Source: Psychrobacter immobilis (GTDB taxonomy: Bacteria > Pseudomonadota > Gammaproteobacteria > Pseudomonadales > Moraxellaceae). Taken from it: 64,000 bases of DNA. Location: contig NZ_CAJGZV010000001.1 of the NCBI RefSeq assembly GCF_904846065.1, forward strand, positions 1,612,001 to 1,676,000. The letters run 5' to 3'. The stretch's first letter is position 1; each line of letters starts with the position of its first letter. The translations under genes were made by a program, and so were the position numbers. This document shows positions 56,192 to 64,000 of this stretch, in pieces. The notes beneath the pieces are model-generated. The model saw nothing but the letters and a program-made list of their open reading frames with translations, ran no database searches and was not told where the DNA came from.

Positions 56192-58027
56192 ATGATGCTA
56201 AAAAATACCATGCTAAAAGCCGTCTTGCTTGCCATTACTATTAGCTGGATACCAGCCAGTATTGCGGTGCCAATCACCACTACTGCGCTTGGTCATAATA
56301 GTACCACTGAGTATATCGATGTGCCCTTTATGCCTTATGCCAACCCAAAGGCGCCCAAAGGTGGTACGCTTTCACTGGATGCACGCGGCACCTTTAATGC
56401 GGCCAATAAATGGATGACCACAGGTGTGGCGATGGTTGGCACCGATTATCTATATGACACCTTGATGACTGGCTCATTAAATGAAGCTTTTACCATGTAT
56501 CCGCAGCTGGCAACCAAAGTAACTTATGATCCTGATGAAACCAGTTGGATTATCTATCATATTAATCCTGCTGCGCGCTTTTGGGACGGGACACCGGTTA
56601 CCAGTAGTGACGTCAAAGCCACTTATGATACGCTGTTAAATAAAGGTCCGATGTATATCCGTAGTTATTTGGGTGATATTAAAGACATTCAGATTATTAA
56701 TAAGCAACAAGTGAAGTTTATCTTTGCTTCTGATGATAATAAAGAAATCTTACTAACTGTCGGACAGTTTCCTATTTTTGCTAAGTCCTCTATCGATACG
56801 TACTTTGAGAAAATAACGTTGACGCCATTGATGGGCAGTGGACCTTATAAGTTAGGACGTGTCGATGCAGGGCGCTCGGTCAGCTATGTGCGTGATCCCA
56901 ATTATTGGGGTCGTGATTTGATGGTCAATCGTGGTCGTTATAACTTCGATATGATTAAGTTTGTCTATTATCAAAGCGATGAGATTGCTTTCGAAGGTTT
57001 TAAGTCTGGTCAATATCGTTTTCGCCCTGAGAATAAAGCATCGAACTGGGCAACGGGTTATAACTTCCCAGCTGTCAAAGCAGGTCTTATCAATAAAGAA
57101 ACCATAAGCAGCGAAAACCCAGTACCGATGCAAGGTCTGGTCATGAATATGCGCCGTCCTATCTTTCAAGATATTCGTGTCCGTCAAGCACTAAGCAAGG
57201 CTTACGACTTTGAGTGGATGAATAAGACCTTGTTTCATGGGCAGTATGAACGTTTGCAAAGTTTCTTTCATGGCTCCGAGCTTGCCGCAACAGGAGTGCC
57301 ATCTGCTGAAGAGATGCAGGTGCTTACGCCTTTATTACCTAAGCTTGAACCGCTGCAACGTCAAGCCGTATTAATGGAGTGGCAATTGCCGACCAGTGAC
57401 GGTAGTGGCTTTAACCGTAAAGAGTTACTAGAAGCGCGGCAGCTGTTGCTAGATGCTGGATTTTATTATAACGATATGAAGCTATATCAGCCCAATGGAC
57501 AACTTGCTCAGATTGAGGTTTTAATGATGGGCGATACTATGGGTCGGGTGCTTCTGCCATATATTCGAAATCTACAGCGCTTAGGATTTGATGCCACGTT
57601 ACGTCAAGTCGACGGACCACAATATTATGAGCGGGTACGCCGTTTTGACTACGACATGATAGTTGATAAATTTGCTCAGAGTTTATCACCTGGTGCGGAA
57701 CAAGTTGGTTTTTGGGGTAGCTCAGCCGCTGACCAAGCGGGCAATAGAAATACTATCGGCATCAAAAACCCAGAGATTGACGCGGTGATAGAGCAGCTTG
57801 GTAATGCTAAAACTCGCGACGATACTATATTATATACTCAGGTGCTCGATCGCCTACTACGTGCTGGTCATTATTTAGTGCCCTTATACGGCAAATCAGC
57901 GACCAATGTCGCCTATTGGGATCAATATCGTCATACTGAAAAACTGCCCTCTAATGCCATCGGTATTGACTACTGGTGGACGGACAAAGAAGCAGAAGCA
58001 CGTGTTAACAAATACTTGAAGCAATAA
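56192..58027 (+). CDS. yejA: ABC transporter periplasmic peptide-binding protein YejA-like (SBP_bac_5)
   Basis: About 611 residues. A signal peptide (about 1-25) opens it. Family landmarks are YANPKAPKGGTLSLDARGTFN, DYLYDTLMTGS, FWDGTPVTSSDVKATYD, GSGPYKLG, YWGRDL, and IRVRQALSKAYDFEWMN. The KAPKGG and YDTL pattern is specific to YejA-type binding proteins, importing oligopeptides and, in E. coli, microcin C. The ATG at 56192 is used; upstream and downstream alternatives have no better ribosome site. gloB follows, then yejB-yejE-yejF. Confidence 0.88.
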   Translation: MMLKNTMLKAVLLAITISWIPASIAVPITTTALGHNSTTEYIDVPFMPYANPKAPKGGTLSLDARGTFNAANKWMTTGVAMVGTDYLYDTLMTGSLNEAFTMYPQLATKVTYDPDETSWIIYHINPAARFWDGTPVTSSDVKATYDTLLNKGPMYIRSYLGDIKDIQIINKQQVKFIFASDDNKEILLTVGQFPIFAKSSIDTYFEKITLTPLMGSGPYKLGRVDAGRSVSYVRDPNYWGRDLMVNRGRYNFDMIKFVYYQSDEIAFEGFKSGQYRFRPENKASNWATGYNFPAVKAGLINKETISSENPVPMQGLVMNMRRPIFQDIRVRQALSKAYDFEWMNKTLFHGQYERLQSFFHGSELAATGVPSAEEMQVLTPLLPKLEPLQRQAVLMEWQLPTSDGSGFNRKELLEARQLLLDAGFYYNDMKLYQPNGQLAQIEVLMMGDTMGRVLLPYIRNLQRLGFDATLRQVDGPQYYERVRRFDYDMIVDKFAQSLSPGAEQVGFWGSSAADQAGNRNTIGIKNPEIDAVIEQLGNAKTRDDTILYTQVLDRLLRAGHYLVPLYGKSATNVAYWDQYRHTEKLPSNAIGIDYWWTDKEAEARVNKYLKQ

Positions 58028-58132
58028 TTTAGAACAATAAAGGAAATAACGCTGCATCTTAAAATTTTATTTGGTTTAAAAAAAACCATAAAAGACATCA
58101 GCAATAAAGATAACTACTGGTAAGGATTTAAT

Positions 58133-58912
58133 ATGACTATCCGCATTCACCCAATCAAAGCGTTCAATGATAATTATATTTGGACATTGATTAATGAAAA
58201 TAATAAACAGGCGATCGTTATTGATCCTGGTCAAGCTGAGCCTGTCATGAGTTATTTGGAAGAAAATAAATTAGAGCTGACGTCTATCTGGACGACTCAT
58301 CATCATCATGACCATATCGGCGGTGTCGCAGAACTGCAAGAGTCTTATCCGATGACGCATCTGGTTGCGCATACTGAGCATAATGTCGATGAAGATCAAA
58401 CCATCAAAGATGGTAGTACCGTCAGTGCGTGGGGCTGTGCAGCACAAGTATGGGATGTGTCCGGTCATACTGCTAGCCACGTGGCTTATATTTTGGATAT
58501 TGACGGGCTTAAACATTGCTTTTGTGGCGATACTTTATTTAGTGCTGGATGCGGACGGGTATTTACGGGGACGATTGAGCAATTACACAACAGCTTTAAG
58601 CGTTTAAATGGTTTGCCAGCTGAGACGCTACTATATCCTGCGCATGAATACACTGCCAGTAATCTGCGCTTTGGACTATCTATTGAACCTACTAATGAAG
58701 CAATGCAGCAAACTCTGGTTCAAGCAGAAGAAAAAACCACCCAAGGTATTCCGACGTTGCCAGTCTCTCTAGAACATGAGCGCGCAGTCAATGTGTTTTT
58801 ACGGACGCAAGAGCCGAGTGTGATAGCAGGGGTGAAGTCTAAAGCAACCATCGATGATGATAAATCTTTGGCTGTATTTGCTGCGCTACGTGAGCTTAAA
58901 AATAACTTTTAA
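58133..58912 (+). CDS. gloB: Hydroxyacylglutathione hydrolase (glyoxalase II)
   Basis: Hydrolyses S-lactoylglutathione to lactate and glutathione in methylglyoxal detoxification. The 259-residue metallo-beta-lactamase-fold enzyme shows FNDNYIW at the start, THHHHDHIGG metal ligands, GHTASHVAY, FCGDTLFSAGCGRVF and PAHEYTASNLRF. The C-terminal helical domain is present. It lies between yejA and yejB on the same strand, with no clear functional link to peptide import. Confidence 0.95.
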   Translation: MTIRIHPIKAFNDNYIWTLINENNKQAIVIDPGQAEPVMSYLEENKLELTSIWTTHHHHDHIGGVAELQESYPMTHLVAHTEHNVDEDQTIKDGSTVSAWGCAAQVWDVSGHTASHVAYILDIDGLKHCFCGDTLFSAGCGRVFTGTIEQLHNSFKRLNGLPAETLLYPAHEYTASNLRFGLSIEPTNEAMQQTLVQAEEKTTQGIPTLPVSLEHERAVNVFLRTQEPSVIAGVKSKATIDDDKSLAVFAALRELKNNF

Positions 58913-59002
58913 ACCATAACGGGCGCTTCGACTGACGTTTTGATAGTTATTAGCTGCTGATTTTCTCTGTTGTTATGTTTATTATCTTAGGAAGCCGTCG
59001 TT

Positions 59003-60070
59003 ATGGGTCGTTATATCTTAAAAAGGTTACTGCTGATATTACCGACGCTTTTTTTGATATTATTGGCGAATTTTGTGATTGTACAAGCAGCGCCTGGTGG
59101 TCCTGTCGAGCAGCAGCTGGCGCTTATCGAGCAAGGTGCAAAAGACAATGCGCTTGGCGGTAATATTGGCGCGGGTAGTGCGGGAAATAACAGTACCTAT
59201 CAAGGTACGCGTGGCTTATCTGAGGAAATGGTTGCAGCGATTAATGCCCAATACGGCTTTGATAAATCGGCACCTGAGCGCTTTTGGCTCATGTTAAAGA
59301 ATTACGCTCAGCTAGATTTTGGCGAGTCTTTTTTTAAAGGACAGTCGGTAACGGATTTGATTATCGAGAAATTACCCGTTTCTATCTCGCTTGGGCTCTG
59401 GAGCACGTTGCTGATTTATATGATAGCGATTCCACTAGGTATCTATAAAGCCATGCATCATGGCTCGGGGATTGATAAAGTTACTGCCATGCTACTGGCT
59501 ATCGGGCATGCAATACCCGTTTTCGTATTTGCCGTTATATTACTGGTGTTCTTTGCCGGTGGTAGCTACTGGAATATCTTTCCACTGCAAGGCTTGACCT
59601 CTGAGAACTTCGATCAATTAAGCGCGCTGGGTAAAATCAAAGATTACTTTTGGCATTTGGCGCTACCACTGCTGGCAAGTACGATTGGCGGTTTTGCGGG
59701 TTTGACCTATCTGACCAAGTTTAGCTTTTTAGAAGAGCTGGGTAAGCAATATGTACTTACTGCTCGTGCTAAAGGGCTGGGTGAGCGTCAGGTCCTTTAC
59801 GGGCATGTGTTTCGTAATGCCATGCTGATTATTATTGCAGGTATTCCAGCGGCTATCGTTGGCATTTTCTTTGCCGGAAACTTCTTAATCGAGATTATTT
59901 TTAAACTTGATGGTTTGGGTCTCTTAGGCTTCGAAGCCATTCAACAGCGCGATTATCCTGTGATATTCGGTACATTGTTTATTTTTACCTTGGTCGGACT
60001 GTTATTACAGTTAATCAGTGATTTGAGTTATCACTTAATTGATCCTCGTATTGATTTTGAGGGGCGCTAA
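59003..60070 (+). CDS. yejB: Peptide ABC transporter permease YejB
   Basis: 355 residues, six membrane helices. The N-terminal GRYILKRLLLILPTLFLILLANFVIVQ and PGGPVEQQ insert match YejB, longer than DppB by a loop around residues 35-75 (Gly/Asn-rich). The coupling helix ARAKGLGERQVLYGHVFRNAM is the EAA motif. The gene overlaps yejE (TAATG). Confidence 0.93.
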   Translation: MGRYILKRLLLILPTLFLILLANFVIVQAAPGGPVEQQLALIEQGAKDNALGGNIGAGSAGNNSTYQGTRGLSEEMVAAINAQYGFDKSAPERFWLMLKNYAQLDFGESFFKGQSVTDLIIEKLPVSISLGLWSTLLIYMIAIPLGIYKAMHHGSGIDKVTAMLLAIGHAIPVFVFAVILLVFFAGGSYWNIFPLQGLTSENFDQLSALGKIKDYFWHLALPLLASTIGGFAGLTYLTKFSFLEELGKQYVLTARAKGLGERQVLYGHVFRNAMLIIIAGIPAAIVGIFFAGNFLIEIIFKLDGLGLLGFEAIQQRDYPVIFGTLFIFTLVGLLLQLISDLSYHLIDPRIDFEGR

Positions 60071-61152
60071 TGTCAAGTTATCCATTACCTTCAACGCCTT
60101 CATCTGCATCTCCTGTCTCTATGCCAAAAAAACGTCGCCTAAATCCTATCTGGCAGGCACGCCTAAACCGTTTTCGCCAAAATCGTCTTGGCGTCGTATC
60201 ATTATTCATTTTTGCGCTGATATTCGTCATTTGTATGGCAGCCAATGTGATTGCCAATGACAAGCCGCTACTGGTGCAGTATCAAGGCGATTATTACTTT
60301 CCTGTCCTAAAAGCTTATCCTGAAACGGCTTTTGGTGGGGTGTTTGAGACTGAAGCCAATTATAAAGACCCTGCGGTACAGACGCTGATTGATGAGCAGG
60401 GTTTTTACATTATGCCGCCGATTCCATTTGCCGATCAGACACCAAACGTTGAGCTGGGTATTCCATATCCAGCAGCGCCCAATAGCCAGAACTGGCTTGG
60501 TACTGATGACTTAGGCCGCGATGTGCTGGCACGGATACTTTATGGCATGCGCGTGTCGTTACTTTTTGGTTTAGCATTGACACTTGCTGGGGCAGTGATT
60601 GGTATTATCGTCGGTGCAATACAAGGCTATTACGGTGGTTGGATAGATTTGGCAGGGCAGCGCTTCATGGAATTATGGGGCGGTATGCCGCAGCTGTTTA
60701 TGATTATTATTTTGGTCAGCTTATTCAGCCCTAGTATCTTTATGCTATTTGCAATGATGCTGTTATTTGGTTGGATGGGACTGGTTGGTTTGGTACGGGC
60801 AGAGTTTTTGCGCGCGCGTAACTTTGACTATGTACGTGCTGCGCGTAATCTTGGGGTATCCGACAGTCAAATCATGCTAAGGCATATCTTGCCCAATGCC
60901 CTAGCGTCAAGTTTGTCACAGCTGCCATTTATATTGACAGCTAATATTATCGCTTTAACGGCACTAGATTTCTTGGGTTATGGCTTGCCACCTGGTTCAC
61001 CATCGCTTGGTGAGCTTATGGTACAAGGTAAAAACAATCTCGATGCGCCTTGGCTTGCACTATCTGGATTTTTTAGTTTGACCTTTATTTTATCATTGCT
61101 GATTTTCGTTGGCGAAGCGCTGCGTGATGCGTTTGATCCGAGGCGTTCTTAA
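60070..61152 (+). CDS. yejE: Peptide ABC transporter permease YejE
   Basis: 360 residues. A polar basic N-terminus precedes the first helix. The characteristic periplasmic insert (QYQGDYYFPVLKAYPETAFGG ... PNSQNWLGTDDLGRDVLARILYG) is typical of YejE. The EAA loop is RAEFLRARNFDYVRAARNLG, then HILPNALASSL. Its start overlaps the yejB stop by one base, and yejF starts two bases after its stop, so this is a tightly coupled operon. Confidence 0.93.
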   Translation: MSSYPLPSTPSSASPVSMPKKRRLNPIWQARLNRFRQNRLGVVSLFIFALIFVICMAANVIANDKPLLVQYQGDYYFPVLKAYPETAFGGVFETEANYKDPAVQTLIDEQGFYIMPPIPFADQTPNVELGIPYPAAPNSQNWLGTDDLGRDVLARILYGMRVSLLFGLALTLAGAVIGIIVGAIQGYYGGWIDLAGQRFMELWGGMPQLFMIIILVSLFSPSIFMLFAMMLLFGWMGLVGLVRAEFLRARNFDYVRAARNLGVSDSQIMLRHILPNALASSLSQLPFILTANIIALTALDFLGYGLPPGSPSLGELMVQGKNNLDAPWLALSGFFSLTFILSLLIFVGEALRDAFDPRRS

Positions 61153-61153
61153 G

Positions 61154-62860
61154 ATGACTATGATTGATACGCAAACTGACAGCCTAAACGTAAATCGTAG
61201 CAATACACAGCAAAAGCTAATATTGAGTGTCGATAAGCTCAGTATTCTTACCAATACTGGCGTAACGTTAGTTGATAATCTGTCTTATACGCTTAGGCAA
61301 GGACGAACCCTTGCTATCGTAGGTGAATCAGGCTCTGGCAAATCCATTGCAAGTCTCGCGCTATTAGGCTTATTGCCAGACAGTTTGACCGTTAGCGGTG
61401 AGGTGAAGCTAGCAGGGTCAGCAGGGTTGACTGTGCTACCGATAGCCAATGCCAATGCCAATGCCAATGCCAATGTTAGTGTTAGTGCTAAGGCACGTAA
61501 CGCTGCGCTGCGCTCTATTCGCGGACAGCGCATCGGCATGGTGTTTCAAGAGCCGATGACGGCGCTCAATCCACTACATACAGTTGCCAAACAAATTGCA
61601 GAATCACTACGTCTAGTTGGTGTGCCCAAGAAACAATGGCAAAGTCAAACAATCGATTTACTAAATGATGTCAATATTACCAATCCGATTGATAAGCTGA
61701 ACCGCTATCCGCATGAGCTATCAGGTGGTCAACGTCAACGGGTCATGATTGCCATGGCATTGGCACAGCAGCCTGATATTTTAATCGCTGATGAGCCGAC
61801 CACCGCGCTTGATGTGACTCTCCAACATGAGATTCTCACCCTATTAGATGATCTTAAGCGTCAGCATAATATGGCGATGGTGCTTATTAGCCATGACCTC
61901 AATCTGGTCAGGCGCTACAGTGATGAAGTAATTGTCATGCGCCAAGGGCAAACGATTGAGCAGGGGCAAACCGCAGCGGTGTTTAACCAGCCCAAAGCCG
62001 AATATACCCGCTCGTTAATCAAACAAGACTTTGGCCAAGCACTGAACTTCTCTAATGATGATCAAAGTCATCCACCAACCGTATTGCAAGTCAGCAATTT
62101 ACAAGTACAGTTTCCCATTGAAAAAAGTCTGTTTGGTGGTACTAAGCGCTGGTTTGATGCGGTGAAAAGCGTTGATATGACGCTACAGAAAGGCTGGGCG
62201 TTAGGCATTGTAGGTGAGTCAGGCTCTGGAAAAACCACGATAGCGCTTGCGTTAAGTCAATTACTTAGCAATCAAGCGCGTGTGGGTGGCGAAATAATGG
62301 TCAATGGACAAGATATTTCAGTATTGTCCAAGGGTGAGCTACGTCAGTTCCGCTCGCAAATTCAAATGGTATTTCAAGACCCCTTTGCCAGTATTAATTC
62401 ACGTATGACGGTGATGCAAATCATTGAAGAAGGATTGCTCGTACAAGGCGTTGATAAGGCAGCACGGCGGCAGGCAGTGATGGATAGCCTTACTACCGTG
62501 CATCTGCCAGCTGAGTTTGCGCATCGCTATCCGCATGAGTTGTCAGGTGGTCAGCGTCAGCGTGTCGCACTTGCGCGCGCCCTGATTATGCAGCCGAGTC
62601 TATTGATATTGGATGAGCCGACGTCCGCGCTTGATAGTACCACGCAGGTGACCGTCGTTAATTTACTACGTGAAATTCAACAGAAACTACAAATCAGCTA
62701 TGTGTTTATTAGTCATGACTTAAAAGTAGTACGCGCCCTATGTCAGCATATTATGGTGCTTAAAGATGGCATATGTATTGAGTACGGACGTACTGAAGAT
62801 ATTTTTAATAGCCCACAGCATCCCTATGCGCAGCAGTTGCTGCAGGCGAGCATGATTTAG
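61154..62860 (+). CDS. yejF: Peptide ABC transporter ATP-binding protein YejF (two ATPase domains)
   Basis: 568 residues with two fused nucleotide-binding domains. NBD1 has VGESGSGKSIASL, LSGGQRQRVMIAMAL and DEPTTALD; NBD2 has VGESGSGKTTIAL, LSGGQRQRVALARAL and DEPTSALD. Between Walker A and the Q-loop of NBD1 lies a repetitive (Ala-Asn)5 then (Val-Ser)2 stretch made by a hexanucleotide repeat, absent from usual homologues. ATG 61154 follows the yejE stop and a GAGG. The frame to 61109 would lie in yejE. Confidence 0.94.
   Translation: MTMIDTQTDSLNVNRSNTQQKLILSVDKLSILTNTGVTLVDNLSYTLRQGRTLAIVGESGSGKSIASLALLGLLPDSLTVSGEVKLAGSAGLTVLPIANANANANANVSVSAKARNAALRSIRGQRIGMVFQEPMTALNPLHTVAKQIAESLRLVGVPKKQWQSQTIDLLNDVNITNPIDKLNRYPHELSGGQRQRVMIAMALAQQPDILIADEPTTALDVTLQHEILTLLDDLKRQHNMAMVLISHDLNLVRRYSDEVIVMRQGQTIEQGQTAAVFNQPKAEYTRSLIKQDFGQALNFSNDDQSHPPTVLQVSNLQVQFPIEKSLFGGTKRWFDAVKSVDMTLQKGWALGIVGESGSGKTTIALALSQLLSNQARVGGEIMVNGQDISVLSKGELRQFRSQIQMVFQDPFASINSRMTVMQIIEEGLLVQGVDKAARRQAVMDSLTTVHLPAEFAHRYPHELSGGQRQRVALARALIMQPSLLILDEPTSALDSTTQVTVVNLLREIQQKLQISYVFISHDLKVVRALCQHIMVLKDGICIEYGRTEDIFNSPQHPYAQQLLQASMI
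61445..61486. repeat. Coding hexanucleotide tandem repeat (GCCAAT)x5 then (GTTAGT)x2
   Basis: Five perfect GCCAAT copies (61445-61474) followed by two GTTAGT copies, encoding Ala-Asn and Val-Ser units in YejF. It keeps frame at any copy number. Confidence 0.96.
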
Positions 62861-63082
62861 CTTAGCCAAAAAGAGTTAAGCAGATATAGCCAAATAAGCA
62901 GAACATGGCAGTTCATACTAATTGCGATATCCTAAAAATAGCAGTGATACAATAAGTTAAACAGACGTTGACTTTAGTTAGAGGCTTAACTTTGTTTAAT
63001 TTTTAGTTAAAGAGCAGTTGAAATCGCTGCTTTAAAGGATTGTCATCGCTATTATTACCCTCATGAAAAAGGATTTTTACTC

Positions 63083-64000
63083 ATGAAAAAGCAAAACAGT
63101 ATTGCTAAATTAGTAAATAACAAGTTAGTAAATACCAATGGATTGCAGAATGTCGGTTATTTAGCCGTTGCTAAAACACGCGCTAAAGTCTTAAAAGCGT
63201 TCGCTTATGTTGTTCCAATTAGAAGACCAATGCTATTTGTCGGTGAGACCTCTTGTGAAGAGCTATGTGATATGGCCATCAACGAAGGCAGCACCAATGT
63301 TTTTATCGTTACTGATGCCGTGCTTAATAAGCTAGGTATCCCAGCCAAAGTGACTGATTATCTAGATAGCAAAAATATCAGCTATACCGTTTATGACGGC
63401 ATTACCCCAGATCCTACTTTTAAGGTTGTCGAAGAGGGACTGCGCAAATCTATCGATGCTAAATGCGACTCGATTATTGCCATCGGTGGCGGCTCTGTGA
63501 TTGACGCGGCTAAGATGATTGCGATGTCACAAGGCAATAGCTGCAAGCCGCAACAACTTATCGGCATTCTTAAAGCCAGAAAGCCTTCTATGCCGCTTTA
63601 TTGTATTCCTACCACGGCTGGCACAGGTTCAGAAGCAACCCTTGGTGCAGTAGTATCAGACGATAAAACGCATCAAAAAGCGCTGTCTATTGACCCAAGA
63701 ATGGTGCCATTAGCAGCGGCTATTGACCCTGTTATTATGAAAGGCATGCCTGCTCATATCACAGCGGATACGGGTATCGATGTATTGACTCATGCGCTTG
63801 AAGCTTGGATGAGTGCTAATGCGAGCGTCGAGACCGATTATTATGCAGCTTCTGCGGTCAAATCTGTGATGCAAAACCTACCGCTGGTTTATAAAGACGG
63901 CGGCAATCTTAAAGCCAGAGAAGCAATGGGTATTGCCGCTCATTACGGCGGTATCGCCTTTAATAAAGCGGGTCTCGGTTATGTTCATGCTATCGCTCAT
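63083..64000 (+). CDS. Iron-containing alcohol dehydrogenase, N-terminal part (cut by window edge)
   Basis: 306 residues visible, running off the window. It shows the group III alcohol dehydrogenase features: NAD-binding AIGGGSVIDAAKMIA, the PTTAGTGSEAT segment, and metal-binding His residues in DVLTHALEAW and the VHAIAH at the edge. The N-terminal 30 residues are basic and longer than in many homologues. Substrate cannot be told (short-chain alcohol, 1,3-propanediol or butanol type). AAAAGGA precedes the ATG by nine bases. A separate eight-codon frame from 63063 overlaps its start. Confidence 0.9.
   Translation, partial: MKKQNSIAKLVNNKLVNTNGLQNVGYLAVAKTRAKVLKAFAYVVPIRRPMLFVGETSCEELCDMAINEGSTNVFIVTDAVLNKLGIPAKVTDYLDSKNISYTVYDGITPDPTFKVVEEGLRKSIDAKCDSIIAIGGGSVIDAAKMIAMSQGNSCKPQQLIGILKARKPSMPLYCIPTTAGTGSEATLGAVVSDDKTHQKALSIDPRMVPLAAAIDPVIMKGMPAHITADTGIDVLTHALEAWMSANASVETDYYAASAVKSVMQNLPLVYKDGGNLKAREAMGIAAHYGGIAFNKAGLGYVHAIAH

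Noticed and set aside
63063..63086. Eight-codon frame whose stop overlaps the alcohol dehydrogenase start (TCATGA)
   Set aside because: No ribosome site and trivial length; the repeated TCATGAAAAA is likely chance.

Overview
The window looks like a chromosomal segment of a Psychrobacter-type gammaproteobacterium (Moraxellaceae). The assignment is inferred from gene content and moderately AT-rich codon use: split trpG-trpD-trpC, a Gcr-type membrane protein, paired ~600-residue acyl-CoA dehydrogenases, a Yej peptide importer and cold-shock genes. No marker gene was compared with a database. Almost everything is housekeeping or metabolic. I see no insertion sequence, prophage, CRISPR array, tRNA or rRNA. 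The only stable RNA gene is the small SRP RNA.

Layout. 1-425: 5' end of an ABC1/UbiB-like kinase gene (-). 560-3236: aroQ (-), then a cold-shock protein gene with a long leader and an RhlB-like DEAD-box helicase (+). 3386-4792: cbb3-oxidase assembly genes ccoS and a TauE/SafE-like membrane protein with a Met/His-rich tail (-). 4918-11018 (-): a YdcF-like protein, murB, a small tyrosine phosphatase, hslR, a PaiB-like flavin-binding protein carrying a hexanucleotide repeat, an excalibur-domain protein and ilvA. 11182-14245 (+): an arsenic operon arsR-arsC-arsH-arsB behind a perfect 16-bp-arm inverted repeat. 14385-18958: rpiA (+), then argF, alr and dnaB (-). 19297-23728 (+): pdxA, rsmA and apaH, interrupted between pdxA and rsmA by two AT-rich orphan genes that look like immunity-type cargo.

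23831-34676 (-): the Gcr-like membrane protein, two acyl-CoA dehydrogenases, a PAS-GGDEF-EAL protein, rsmE and metF. metF follows ahcY (34690-36114), and the ahcY leader carries a convincing S-adenosylhomocysteine riboswitch directly behind a good sigma-70 promoter. The pair forms a methyl-cycle operon regulated by the substrate of AhcY. 36466-40834: a TonB-dependent receptor (-) divergent from an MscS-family channel (+). 40993-45385 (-): an AlkA-like glycosylase, an Smr-domain protein and trpC, trpD, trpG.

45386-46089 is a 704-bp regulatory region before glnA. It has a textbook sigma-54 -24/-12 element and upstream NtrC-like palindromes. After glnA come a DUF4124 protein (+), a SIMPL protein (-), the SRP RNA gene, a lemA/M48 protease pair, a possible HolD (Pol III psi)-like protein and serC. 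The right end is a yejA-gloB-yejB-yejE-yejF peptide-import cluster, whose ATPase contains a second hexanucleotide tandem repeat, and the start of an iron-containing alcohol dehydrogenase gene cut by the window edge.

Most convincing items beyond routine annotation: the SAH riboswitch and promoter, the sigma-54/NtrC control region, the arsR operator overlapping its own start codon, two coding hexanucleotide repeats, the orphan immunity-like pair, and the possible psi subunit.
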